Below are positions 1 through 7,886 of a DNA stretch of 41,119 nucleotides, one piece after another. The DNA comes from a delta proteobacterium MLS_D (GTDB taxonomy: Bacteria; Desulfobacterota; Syntrophia; Syntrophales; UBA2210): positions 167,900 through 209,018 of the forward strand of contig LQBH01000001.1 of the NCBI GenBank assembly GCA_002030015.1, written 5' to 3'. The first letter of the stretch is position 1. Each line of letters opens with the position of its first letter. The notes under the pieces are model-generated. The model saw only the letters and a list, made by a program, of their open reading frames with translations, did not search any database and had not been told where the DNA came from. A program made the translations under genes and the position numbers.

Positions 1-887
1 TTCCTGTCCTTGGCCCGTTCGATGAAAGGCCGGGGGTCGCCGCCGCTGTCTCTGATTTCCTGGAGCATTTCGATAACGGCCTGGTTGGCTCCGCCGTGCA
101 GGGGTCCCCAGAGAGCGCTGATGCCTGCCGAGATGGAAGCGTAGAGATTTACCCGGGCGCTGCCGACATGGCGGACGGCGGATGTGGAACAATTCTGTTC
201 GTGATCCGCTGACGTGATCCAGAACACCTCCAGGGCGCGGACGACGTCATAGTCGATAACATACGGTTTGACGGGCGAATCGAACATCATATTCAGAAAA
301 TTCGCGCAGTACCCCAGTTCATGGGACGGATAAATCACCCGGTGACCCCGGGAAATCCTGTAGGACATGGCGGCCAGCGTCCGCAGTTTCGATAGAAGAC
401 GCGCCACGGTGAGATTGAGCTCTTCTTCCTGGCTCCGTTCCGGTACTTCGGGATAAAATGCCCGCAGGGCGTTCACCATCGAAGAGAGAATGCCCATGGG
501 ATGGGCGCCCCGGGGATAACTCGAAAAGAAGGTTTTCATGTCTTCATGAACCAGGGAGTGATCGTTCAGAAGTCCCGAGAAGGCCGCCAGTTCGTCCGGA
601 GTGGGGAGATTCCCGTTAATCAACAGGTATGATGTTTCAACGAAGGTGGAATGTTCGGCCAGTTCTTCTATGGGAATGCCGCGATATCTGAGGATTCCTT
701 TTTTCCCGTCCATGTACGTGATCGCGCTGATGCAGCTTCCCGTGTTGACGTAACCGGGATCGAACGTGATGTAACCGGTTTCCTTGAGCAGCTTCGATAT
801 GTCGATAGCCTTGTCGCCTTCGGACCCGGTGATGATGGGAAACTCATACGTTTTTCCGTCAAGAATCAATGTCGCTTTTTCGGCCAT
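1..887 (-). CDS. gltA: Citrate synthase (3' end outside window)
   Basis: Condenses oxaloacetate and acetyl-CoA to citrate in the cytoplasm. The translated 295 residues begin MAEKATLILDGKTYEF, which is the N-terminal beta domain of the hexameric (type I, Gram-negative) citrate synthases. They continue through the conserved ITSADHEQNCSTSAVRHVGS stretch and the WGPLHGGANQAV active-site histidine region. The C-terminal third, with the catalytic Asp, lies beyond base 1. The ATG at 887 is chosen because GAGGAG lies about 8 nt upstream on the minus strand. Nothing else of its operon is visible. Family assignment is secure; regulation cannot be judged. Confidence 0.95.
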   Translation of the reverse strand, partial: MAEKATLILDGKTYEFPIITGSEGDKAIDISKLLKETGYITFDPGYVNTGSCISAITYMDGKKGILRYRGIPIEELAEHSTFVETSYLLINGNLPTPDELAAFSGLLNDHSLVHEDMKTFFSSYPRGAHPMGILSSMVNALRAFYPEVPERSQEEELNLTVARLLSKLRTLAAMSYRISRGHRVIYPSHELGYCANFLNMMFDSPVKPYVIDYDVVRALEVFWITSADHEQNCSTSAVRHVGSARVNLYASISAGISALWGPLHGGANQAVIEMLQEIRDSGGDPRPFIERAKDR

Positions 888-1177
888 GACTGTTACTCCT
901 CGAAATGATGAAGAAAAACCATATAACAGAGAGCGGAATCCTTTACCAGTGAAAAGTTAGAAGGATAAAAATTTGACGAAGGCAGCCGCCTGTAGTAGCT
1001 AGAAAACCGCGGAGGACCCGGTTTTCTCAGTACGCACCGAAACATTGGCATATTTTGTTTTTCCGTCTTTCCGTGCTTGACCTGTTTTAATTGCCCACTG
1101 TGTGGGACTGAAACTCAATGGCGGAGGAATCCGGGAACTATGTGTGAAAAGGGTGAGACAGGAAAAACCTGAAACAA

Positions 1178-1268
1178 CTGGATTCCGGCCTCCGCCGGAA
1201 TGACGGAGTTGGCTGGATTCCGGCCTCCGCCGGAATGACGGAGTTGGCTGGATCCCGGCCTCTGCAGG
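1178..1268. repeat. Tandem 35-bp palindromic repeat (two and a half copies)
   Basis: Two identical 35-bp units (1178-1212 and 1213-1247) each carry the palindrome ATTCCGGCCTCCGCCGGAAT followed by GACGGAGTTGG. A third, degenerate and truncated unit starts at 1248. It is a member of the dispersed CCGGAAT repeat family that recurs throughout the window. Confidence 0.85.
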
Positions 1269-1365
1269 TTATGGTGTCTCTTGCAGGGGGGTAACGCCCG
1301 CAGGTACTTATAAAGCGCCCGAAAGGGTGAATCACGGAATGAGAGATTTGTATAATCTTTTGTCC

Positions 1366-1393
1366 GTCATTCCGGGCCTGACCCGGAATCCAG
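1366..1393. repeat. Single palindromic (REP-like) repeat
   Basis: GTCATTCCGGGCCTGACCCG followed by GAATCCAG forms a short hairpin (ATTCCGGG/CCCGGAAT). It has the same consensus ends as the other repeats in this window and lies about 110 bp upstream of the acyl-CoA synthetase start. Confidence 0.75.
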
Positions 1394-1503
1394 AAAGCAT
1401 CTGCAGGGGCGAATAAAAGAATAAATACGGCGTTAACGATTCATGAAGTTCCGCGAAAGTTGTGTGACGCAGACATTACAAAAGCGAGGAGGCTTCTGTT
1501 CAT

Positions 1504-2898
1504 ATGAACCAATTGCCCAGGGAATTTTTTCAACCCCGATCCATCGTTATAGCGGGCGCCTCGAAAAAAGGCGGATTCGGTTCAGGAATACCGAGGGTGC
1601 TCAAACGATCGGGTTACGCCGACCGGCTTTATCTTGTAAACCCCAGGGAACGGGAAATCGAGGGGTTGCCGGTTTACAAGAGGATTACAGACATCGACGA
1701 CGAGATTGACCTGGCCATTGTCGTTGTTCCGAGAAATCACGTCAGGGGCGTGCTGGAGGATTGCGCCGCAAAGAATATACGGGCGGTCATCCTGGAAACG
1801 GCGGGTTTCAGCGAAACCGGTCCGGACGGCGCGCGGCTTGAACGTGAAATCGGTGCGCTGGCGAAAAAGACCGGCATGCGGATCATCGGTCCCAATTGCG
1901 TGGGCCTCATCAATCCCCACGACCGTTTTGCGTCAACGGAAGTAGCCCTGGAAGAGATGAAGCCGGGCAACATAGGCGTCATAGCCCAGAGCGGCGTTTT
2001 CGGCAATATCGTGGCAGACTGGGCCCCGAGCCAGGATTTGAACGTGAGTTCGCTGGTTACTATCGGGAACCGCGTCGACGTGGATGAAACTGATATGTTG
2101 TATCATTTCGCCGCCGATGAACGGACCGACGTGATCGTTCTATACCTGGAAGGCGCGAAGGACGGAGAACGGTTTCGAAAGGCCGCGCGGGAGGCATCCG
2201 CCCGCAAACCAGTGCTGGTTTACAAGAGCGGCCGCACCGAGGCGGGCAAACGCGCTGCCGCGTCCCACACGGGCAGTATGACCGGCGAAGACGGTCTCTA
2301 CGAAGGGTTGCTGCGTCAGTCCGGAGTCATCCGGGCGTCAAGCTTTCAGGAACTTTTTGACCTGGCCCGGGTGTTCGCGGCCCAGCCGCTCATGGAAGGT
2401 CGCGATATCGGTGTCGTAACCTCATCGGGATCACTCGGTGTTATGGCAACCGACGCGGCATTTCAACTGGGACTTCAACTCCCCGAACTGTCGCCGGCTA
2501 CGGTCGATGCCCTGCGCGAGGAGGCGCCCCCCTGGATGAACGTGAAAAACCCCCTGGATCTCGGCCCCTCGCATCTTTTCGGAGCGGGTCTCGAGGCCGC
2601 GCTTCGGGATCCTCGAATCAACGGTGTCATCGCCATACCCGTCATTCCCTATGCCATTATTGAGTCCCTGATGGCGGGAGACATCGGCCCCGAAGTGCTT
2701 TTCGGCGATCCGGAACAGATACGGAAAGCACTTCCCGAGAAGCCCGTGGTGACCTATACCGTCGGAAGCTCGTCCTGGATATCTCTTATTCGAACCATGT
2801 TTGGCCCGCACATGACGCTTGTAAGCTCTGCCGAAACAGCGTCCAGGGCGCTCTGGGCGCTGTACCGGTATCGCCTGTTTCGCGCTTCCCGCGGATGA
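1504..2898 (+). CDS. ADP-forming acyl-CoA synthetase, alpha-subunit type (CoA-binding)
   Basis: It probably interconverts an acyl-CoA plus ADP and phosphate with the free acid, CoA and ATP, as the alpha part of an ADP-forming acetate/acyl-CoA ligase. The 464 residues show a Rossmann CoA-binding domain (about 1-135, with SIVIAGASKKGGFG). A succinyl-CoA-ligase-like domain follows (about 150-300), with the expected phosphohistidine at H255 in AASHTGSMTG, then a third flavodoxin-like domain. The ATP-grasp beta domain is neither fused nor encoded next door, so a partner must lie elsewhere if the enzyme is complete. The start is fixed by AGGAGG at 1487-1492, 11 nt before the ATG. An AMP-forming acyl-CoA ligase follows after 131 bp, suggesting a role in organic-acid activation or energy conservation. 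Substrate is unknown. Confidence 0.88.
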   Translation: MNQLPREFFQPRSIVIAGASKKGGFGSGIPRVLKRSGYADRLYLVNPREREIEGLPVYKRITDIDDEIDLAIVVVPRNHVRGVLEDCAAKNIRAVILETAGFSETGPDGARLEREIGALAKKTGMRIIGPNCVGLINPHDRFASTEVALEEMKPGNIGVIAQSGVFGNIVADWAPSQDLNVSSLVTIGNRVDVDETDMLYHFAADERTDVIVLYLEGAKDGERFRKAAREASARKPVLVYKSGRTEAGKRAAASHTGSMTGEDGLYEGLLRQSGVIRASSFQELFDLARVFAAQPLMEGRDIGVVTSSGSLGVMATDAAFQLGLQLPELSPATVDALREEAPPWMNVKNPLDLGPSHLFGAGLEAALRDPRINGVIAIPVIPYAIIESLMAGDIGPEVLFGDPEQIRKALPEKPVVTYTVGSSSWISLIRTMFGPHMTLVSSAETASRALWALYRYRLFRASRG

Positions 2899-3029
2899 TG
2901 ATTTTTACTGCCGGAGGAGGCCCGGCCTCCCGCCGTTTTCATAGTTGTTGACAGACATGAGGAATCCATCTATAGCTCATGGCGGTTACAGATGGGGGAG
3001 TGTTTAAAATACAAAGGAGGCAAGCCGGA

Positions 3030-4694
3030 ATGCCGATCCAACTGAACATGACCGATTACAGGTCAACCGCGGAATCATTCACCTGGCAGGTACCCGAGTA
3101 TTATAATTTTGTTCTTGACGATTTTGACCGCTGGAGCGGCGACAGAACAAAAATCGCCCTCACTACGGTGTCGCCCGACGGAAAACAGGCGTCGCGGCTC
3201 ACGTTCCGCGACCTGTCAGTTCTTTCCTGTCAATTCGCCAATGTTTTGAAAGAACTCGGTATTCAGCGGGGCGACCGGGTTTTTCTCATGCTGCCCCGAA
3301 GCGAGGAATGGTATATCGCCGTCCTGGGCATGATCAGGGCGGGCGTTGTGGCGATGCCGACGCCCAACATGGTGACGGGTCATGATATCGAGTACCGCTT
3401 CAGCCGGACCGAGGCGGTCATGGCCGTGACGGACGCCGAAGGCGCCGGGAAAATCGACGCCGTCGCCGACAAACTGCCCTGGCTGAAAACAAAAGTAATA
3501 ACCGGCGAAAACCGCAAGGGATGGCTTTCTTTCGATGATTTGCTTGAAAAGGCTCCGCGGCGCTTCGATCCCGGCGACTTCGGAGGCACAACGAAAAGTT
3601 CCGATCCCATGCTTATCTACTTCACGTCGGGCACCACCGGCAACCCGAAAATGGTTCGCCACACGCAGTCCTACGCCATAGCCCATACCGTGACGGCCCG
3701 CTATATACAGAATCTGCGGTCCACCGACATCATATGGGTCCACGCGGACACGGGCTGGGCGAAGACCGCCTACGGGAAACTCTTCGGCCAGTGGATCGAG
3801 GGCGCCACGGTTCTGCAGTGGCAAATGGGCGGCCGTTTCGAACCGAAATATATGCCTGAAATCATCGAGCGTTACGGCGTGTCCGTGATGTGCGCTCCAC
3901 CCACGGCCTACCGCATGCTGGTCGGACACCTCGACCTTTCGAAATATGACTGGAGTGAACTGAAACACGCCCTGTCCGCCGGAGAACCTCTCAACCCCGA
4001 CGTGATACGGGCCTGGAAGGAGCAGACGGGGCTTACCATCTATGATTATTACGGGCAGACGGAGACCATTCCCGTGGTAGCCAATTTCCAGTCAATGCCC
4101 GTCAAGGAGGGAAGCATGGGAGTTCCCACGCCCGGCTACGACGTGGAAGTCGTTGATGACGAGGGGAACGTGCTTTCCCGCGGTACCGAAGGCAATATCG
4201 CCATTCGGGTCAAACCCTTTCATCCCCCGGGCGTTTTTCAGGGATACTGGCGGGATGAGGAGAGCACCCCCTTCGTGGGAGACTGGTATTTTACGGGCGA
4301 CCGGGCGTACCGGGACGAAGGCGGTTATTTCTGGTTCGTGGGACGTGCCGACGACCTGATCAAATCCAGCGGCTACCGCATCGGACCATTCGAAGTGGAA
4401 AGCGCGCTGCAGGAACATCCGGCCGTGCTGGAGAGTGCCGTCATCGGTGTTCCCGATGATCTCCGCGGGCAGCTCGTAAAAGCCTTCGTGGTCCTGGCGC
4501 CCGGCTACGAGGAAAGCCCCGATCTGGTGAAAGAACTTCAGGATCACGTGATGCAGGTTACCGCGCCCTACAAATATCCCCGGATCATAGATTTCGTAAA
4601 AGAACTGCCCAAGACCATAAGCGGCAAGGTCCGCCGTGTCGAGCTTCGGGCACGGGAAAAAGCGAGCGGTGGCCCGGACGTTCACCAGGCGTAA
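3030..4694 (+). CDS. AMP-forming acyl-CoA synthetase (medium-chain/benzoate-CoA ligase type)
   Basis: It activates a carboxylic acid to its acyl-CoA through an acyl-adenylate. The 554-residue product has the ANL-superfamily motifs in order: the P-loop YFTSGTTGNPKMV near 198-210, DYYGQTET, the YFTGDRAYRDEGG hinge region, GRADDLIKSSGYRIGPFEVE, and the C-terminal catalytic lysine (K533) in KTISGKVRR. Overall pattern resembles medium-chain acyl-CoA ligases (ACSM) more than acetyl-CoA synthetase; the substrate cannot be read from sequence. The ATG at 3030 is preferred over the longer frame from 2979 because AAAGGAGG at 3013-3020 sits 9 nt upstream. Probably co-transcribed with the ADP-forming synthetase upstream. 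Two activation routes side by side fit a fatty- or aromatic-acid-degrading anaerobe. Confidence 0.92.
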   Translation: MPIQLNMTDYRSTAESFTWQVPEYYNFVLDDFDRWSGDRTKIALTTVSPDGKQASRLTFRDLSVLSCQFANVLKELGIQRGDRVFLMLPRSEEWYIAVLGMIRAGVVAMPTPNMVTGHDIEYRFSRTEAVMAVTDAEGAGKIDAVADKLPWLKTKVITGENRKGWLSFDDLLEKAPRRFDPGDFGGTTKSSDPMLIYFTSGTTGNPKMVRHTQSYAIAHTVTARYIQNLRSTDIIWVHADTGWAKTAYGKLFGQWIEGATVLQWQMGGRFEPKYMPEIIERYGVSVMCAPPTAYRMLVGHLDLSKYDWSELKHALSAGEPLNPDVIRAWKEQTGLTIYDYYGQTETIPVVANFQSMPVKEGSMGVPTPGYDVEVVDDEGNVLSRGTEGNIAIRVKPFHPPGVFQGYWRDEESTPFVGDWYFTGDRAYRDEGGYFWFVGRADDLIKSSGYRIGPFEVESALQEHPAVLESAVIGVPDDLRGQLVKAFVVLAPGYEESPDLVKELQDHVMQVTAPYKYPRIIDFVKELPKTISGKVRRVELRAREKASGGPDVHQA

Positions 4695-4786
4695 CAGCGT
4701 GATGTGAATACTAAAGAGTGACACCGACCGCCGAAACTATAAAAATATTTTGCGGAAACGCAGACTCGGCCGCGACGGCGCATTTT

Positions 4787-5006
4787 GTCATTCCGGTTTT
4801 ATACCGTCCGTCATTCAGGTTTTATTTCGTCATAACGGCGCAGTGCACGCGGGCTGGAATCCTCCCCACTCCGTCATTCCGGCGCAGTACTCTCAAGGAT
4901 GCGCGGGCCGGAATCCTCCCCACTCCGTCATTCCGGCGTAGTACCCCAGGGGCACGCAGGCCGTAATCCTCCCCACTCCGTCATTCCGGCGCAGGCCGGA
5001 ATCCAG
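4787..5006. repeat. Tandem array of palindromic repeats, period about 54 bp
   Basis: Units start at GTCATTCCGGCG (4873, 4927, 4980), with degenerate members from 4787. Each carries a spacer such as AGTACCCCAGGGGCACGCAGG, then CCGGAATCC(T)CCCCACTCC. The final unit is a minimal GTCATTCCGG...CCGGAATCCAG palindrome. The array fills most of the gap between the acyl-CoA ligase and the M50 protease. Unit sequences differ at several positions and there are no unique spacers, so this is not a CRISPR array. A sister array lies at 6854-7093. Confidence 0.85.
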
Positions 5007-5188
5007 TGGGTTTACGTGTTTCACCCCTTTCACGCTTTTCGTAAATGATTCTCATATGTTGGGTCAAAACCGGAAAGACGGAAAAGAAAAATACCCATCC
5101 CGGGACCTTGACGGTTCAAGCCCGAAATGACAGAAGAGGATACTATGCACATGTCTCAAAAATATTTTTTCAGAACCGGTATGAAACA

Positions 5189-5812
5189 ATGAGTCTGCTG
5201 AACCTTCTTGTCGAATCGCCGGTGGCGTTTTTCCTGACGGCGATTCCCCTTCTTTACGCGGTCATATTTCACGAGATCGCCCATGGTCTCGTGGCCTATC
5301 GCCTGGGCGATCCCACGGCGAAATTTTCGGGGCGCTTGAGTCTCAATCCACTCAAGCACCTTGATCCGATGGGAACCCTGATGCTGCTTCTTATCGGTTT
5401 CGGCTGGGCGCGGCCCGTGCCGGTAAATTTCGCCAATCTGCCCGGCGACAGGAAAACGATCGTCGCTGTTTCGGCGGCGGGAATCGTAACGAACATACTG
5501 CTCGCCTTCGTCGCGCTGTTCCTCCTGCGGTTGATGGAACCAACGACGGGCGGAGCCCTTTCAACGGGGCTTACCTGGTTTGCCTATATCAATATCATAC
5601 TGGCGGCCTTCAACCTGATCCCGATTCCGCCGCTCGACGGTTCGAAAATGCTCATGCCGTTTCTGCCGACGCCGCTTCGGCAGGCCTTCCTGCGCCTGGA
5701 ACCCTTCGGGCTGCTGATCATTATCGGCCTGCTGTTTCTGGGTGTTCTCACCCCGCTCATCCGCGGCATGTTTGCCATTATTTACGGACTCGTCGGCATA
5801 TTTCTGCCGTGA
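5189..5812 (+). CDS. Site-2-protease-like M50 family membrane metallopeptidase
   Basis: A polytopic inner-membrane zinc metalloprotease of the short YwhC/M50B type, expected to cut within or near the membrane. The 207 residues contain HEIAH (HExxH zinc site) in the first hydrophobic region. NLIPIPPLDGSKML supplies the NxxPxxxLDG motif with the third zinc ligand. At least four hydrophobic segments are visible. The length matches the family. The frame is open upstream to 5045, but that extension is hydrophilic and overlaps repeat-proximal DNA. The ATG at 5189 puts a hydrophobic helix directly at the N-terminus, although its ribosome-binding site is poor. Substrate is unknown. No PDZ domain is present. 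Confidence 0.88.
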   Translation: MSLLNLLVESPVAFFLTAIPLLYAVIFHEIAHGLVAYRLGDPTAKFSGRLSLNPLKHLDPMGTLMLLLIGFGWARPVPVNFANLPGDRKTIVAVSAAGIVTNILLAFVALFLLRLMEPTTGGALSTGLTWFAYINIILAAFNLIPIPPLDGSKMLMPFLPTPLRQAFLRLEPFGLLIIIGLLFLGVLTPLIRGMFAIIYGLVGIFLP

Positions 5813-5827
5813 CGCACCTGCCGTGAA

Positions 5828-6727
5828 TCACCGGGCGTGACCGGCAACGGCATCCACGATTTCCCGCCATACCGGAGCGGGAAGGGCATGTCCCATTCCT
5901 TTAATGATGTTCAGTGACGATCCCGGAACGGCGTCTGCCGTATCGATTCCGCACTGGACGGGAAGCAGCGGATCGGCGTCGCCGTGAATGACCAGCAACG
6001 GCGTGTGGAGCGACCGAAGCGACTCGCGCCTGCTTCCGGAAGCATTGATGGCGGCTATCTGCCGGGCGACACCTCCGATGGAAAATCCCCGGTCAAAGCT
6101 CTGTCGCGCGTATTCGGCGACCCGTTCCTCATCGACGGGGAACCGTGGTCCGTTCAATATCCGCCACGTCTCGATAAAATGAGAAACAAAGGCCGTCCGC
6201 TCGGCCGGAGGGGGGACGGTGATGATTGTCAAAGCTTCCGGTGTCGGGGGAGGGAGAGAAGGATCGCCCGTGGTGGAACTCAGCGACGTGAGTGACCTGA
6301 TTCGTTCAGGCTTTTCCAGGGACATGGTTTGTCCGATCATTCCTCCCATGGACATGCCCATCACGTGGGCCGATGCAATTCCCAGATGGTCGAGCAGACC
6401 GAAGGCGTCTTCGGCCATGTCCGTCAGGAGATAGGGCACGGTGACGGACTCGCCGCGGGCGATCGATGCCAGGAGCCCGGCCACGTCGGGAATCCCGGCT
6501 TCGTCCAGCACCGTCGATCGGCCGACGTCCCGGTTGTCGAAGCGTATGACGAAATAACCCCGGTCGGCCAGCAATTCACAAAACTCACGGTCCCACATGA
6601 TCATCTGCCAGCTCAGTCCGTGAATAAGCAGTAAAGGTTCCGTCGATGCATTTCCGAATGTCTCGTAGGCGATCTCGATGCCGCTGGAAAGCGTTGTTTT
6701 CAATTCCCCGCTGTTCAGTATTGCCAT
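5828..6727 (-). CDS. Alpha/beta-fold hydrolase
   Basis: A 299-residue cytoplasmic alpha/beta hydrolase. The oxyanion-hole region is LLLIHGLSW (33-40). The nucleophile elbow GMSMGG puts Ser126 in place. Asp252 in HGDADPL and His280 in GMGHALP complete the triad. It resembles 3-oxoadipate enol-lactonase/haloperoxidase-like hydrolases, but the substrate cannot be assigned. The frame extends upstream to 6796; the ATG at 6727 is chosen because AAGGGGAAGG precedes it and the family homology starts right after it. It is convergent with the M50 protease (15 bp between stops). Repeat arrays lie on both sides of the pair. Confidence 0.87.
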   Translation of the reverse strand: MAILNSGELKTTLSSGIEIAYETFGNASTEPLLLIHGLSWQMIMWDREFCELLADRGYFVIRFDNRDVGRSTVLDEAGIPDVAGLLASIARGESVTVPYLLTDMAEDAFGLLDHLGIASAHVMGMSMGGMIGQTMSLEKPERIRSLTSLSSTTGDPSLPPPTPEALTIITVPPPAERTAFVSHFIETWRILNGPRFPVDEERVAEYARQSFDRGFSIGGVARQIAAINASGSRRESLRSLHTPLLVIHGDADPLLPVQCGIDTADAVPGSSLNIIKGMGHALPAPVWREIVDAVAGHAR

Positions 6728-6853
6728 GATCCTTCCCCTTCGTCTCGTCGATGTGATGGAAAGCAGCATTATTACATTCCGCGGTGGGAAGATCAACAGG
6801 CAGTCGCTCTCCCGGACGTTATGCCGGACTCGACCTGAAATTTACCAGCCGCC

Positions 6854-7093
6854 GTCATTTCGGCGAATACCCTTACGGGAAAACGGGCAGGAATCCTACC
6901 CACTCAGTCATTACGGCGCAGTACTCCCGGGGGCACGCAGGCCGTAATCCATCCCACTCCCTCATTCCGGCGTAGTACCCCAGGGGCACGCAGGCCGGAA
7001 GCCGTCCCACTCCCTCATTCCGGAGTTGTACCCCAGTGGCACGCAGGCCGGAATCCATCCCACGCCGTCATTCCGGCGCAGGCCGGAATCCAG
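6854..7093. repeat. Second tandem palindromic repeat array, period about 54 bp
   Basis: The same unit type as at 4787-5006: GTCATT(C/A)CGG with spacer GTACCCCAGGGGCACGCAGG and CCGGAATCC followed by A(T)CCCACTCC. Successive units start near 6907, 6961, 7014 and 7067. The last is again the minimal GTCATTCCGGCGCAGGCCGG form ending in AATCCAG at 7093. The array occupies the gap upstream of the hydrolase and the cold-shock gene. Several units have drifted to CTCATTCCGG. Confidence 0.85.
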
Positions 7094-7180
7094 TTCTTGT
7101 AAGATATTACCCGCCATTCCCTCATTGAACCCACAGTCTGCGTATGCCTTGCCCGGGATACACGGGTGCCCTCTCGGTCA

Positions 7181-7237
7181 GAACAAAAATTAGCTGAACA
7201 AAAATTAGCTTGACTTTCTTCTGGAAAAGAATAGAGT
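7181..7237 (+). promoter_or_regulatory. Candidate cspA promoter with a 15-bp tandem repeat
   Basis: A perfect 15-bp tandem duplication GAACAAAAATTAGCT (7181-7195 and 7196-7210) runs directly into TTGACT (7210-7215). Sixteen bases downstream is TAGAGT (7232-7237), a plausible if imperfect -10. If used, it gives a leader of roughly 165 nt before the cold-shock gene. Long leaders are usual for cspA-type mRNAs. The promoter assignment is inference. Confidence 0.45.
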
Positions 7238-7410
7238 GCGCAACATTCTATGTGTTTCCGGTGCTTCAGACGGGCGCGGGGGCACGGTAAAGTCTGGATT
7301 GATGCATTTTGAAGTATGTGGTTGAACATGGAAAAATCTAATGTCAGTTCTTTTTTCAGAGATGTGGGCGATCCGACTTTAGGAAAATCTGAAAAAGGAG
7401 GATTGCCATC

Positions 7411-7611
7411 ATGTCAACCGGCGTCGTAAAGTGGTTTAACGAGAGCAAAGGTTTCGGCTTCATCGAGAACGATGAAGGCGGTGATGTCTTTGTGCACTAC
7501 AGTGCCATCCAGGCAGAGGGCTTCAAGGTTCTCCACGAGAACCAGCGTGTGAGCTTTGATGTCGAACAGGGCAAGAAGGGGCCGTCAGCGGCCAACGTGA
7601 AGGTCCTGTAA
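7411..7611 (+). CDS. cspA: Cold-shock protein (CspA family)
   Basis: A 66-residue single cold-shock domain that binds single-stranded RNA/DNA and acts as an RNA chaperone. Both nucleic-acid-binding motifs are visible: KGFGFIE (RNP1) and DVFVHYS (RNP2). The protein begins [14 protein letters not shown] and has the full family length. A strong AAAAGGAGG lies 11 nt before the ATG. The long leader and the strong terminator downstream indicate a monocistronic transcript. Which Csp paralogue it represents cannot be told, so the symbol is used in the family sense. Confidence 0.95.
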   Translation: MSTGVVKWFNESKGFGFIENDEGGDVFVHYSAIQAEGFKVLHENQRVSFDVEQGKKGPSAANVKVL

Positions 7612-7630
7612 CATTTCCTTCGAAAAGCTG

Positions 7631-7666
7631 AGCGCCCCCGGTAACCATCGGGGGCGCTTTTTTTTT
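7631..7666 (+). terminator. Rho-independent terminator of the cold-shock gene
   Basis: AGCGCCCCCG (7631-7640) pairs perfectly with CGGGGGCGCT (7649-7658) across an 8-nt loop and is followed by nine T residues. It lies 20 bp after the cspA stop codon. Confidence 0.93.
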
Positions 7667-7886
7667 GCGTTCTCATTCACCGGCGATTCGACGGTACGGC
7701 AGTTCCGAAGCGTGCCGGGCGACGGCAAAAAGATGCTGAAAATGGAAAGAAAAGGGAGTAGAAGAAAAATTCACGCGCGACTGCCGGCGTGGCAGGTAAT
7801 ACCGGAAAGTCCGCGTTGACCAGGATCACGCTGAAAGCCGGCCGGTCTTCGGCGACGGATCGCGATACAAACAAGGAGTAGTTTTA

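Larger units (their letters stand above)
888..1503. other. Intergenic region with hairpin and palindromic repeats
   Basis: This 616-bp gap separates divergently oriented gltA and the acyl-CoA synthetase gene, so it should hold both promoters. A 9-bp perfect hairpin (AGAAAACCG at 1001-1009 paired with CGGTTTTCT at 1019-1027) is visible. A TATAAT at 1351-1356 could be a -10 box, but I see no convincing -35. The rest is largely palindromic repeat DNA, listed separately. No believable coding region is present; the short frames here are translations of the repeats. Confidence 0.6.

Noticed and set aside
1138-1335. Short open frames over the palindromic repeats (here, 4718-4966 and 6784-7329)
   Set aside because: Their translations are repeated Ser-Phe-Arg-Arg or Pro-Ala-type strings caused by the repeats being read in frame; no start signals and no family resemblance.
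4787-7093. CRISPR array
   Set aside because: The repeated units vary in sequence, their spacers are themselves repeated rather than unique, and no cas genes are present. They are palindromic dispersed repeats.
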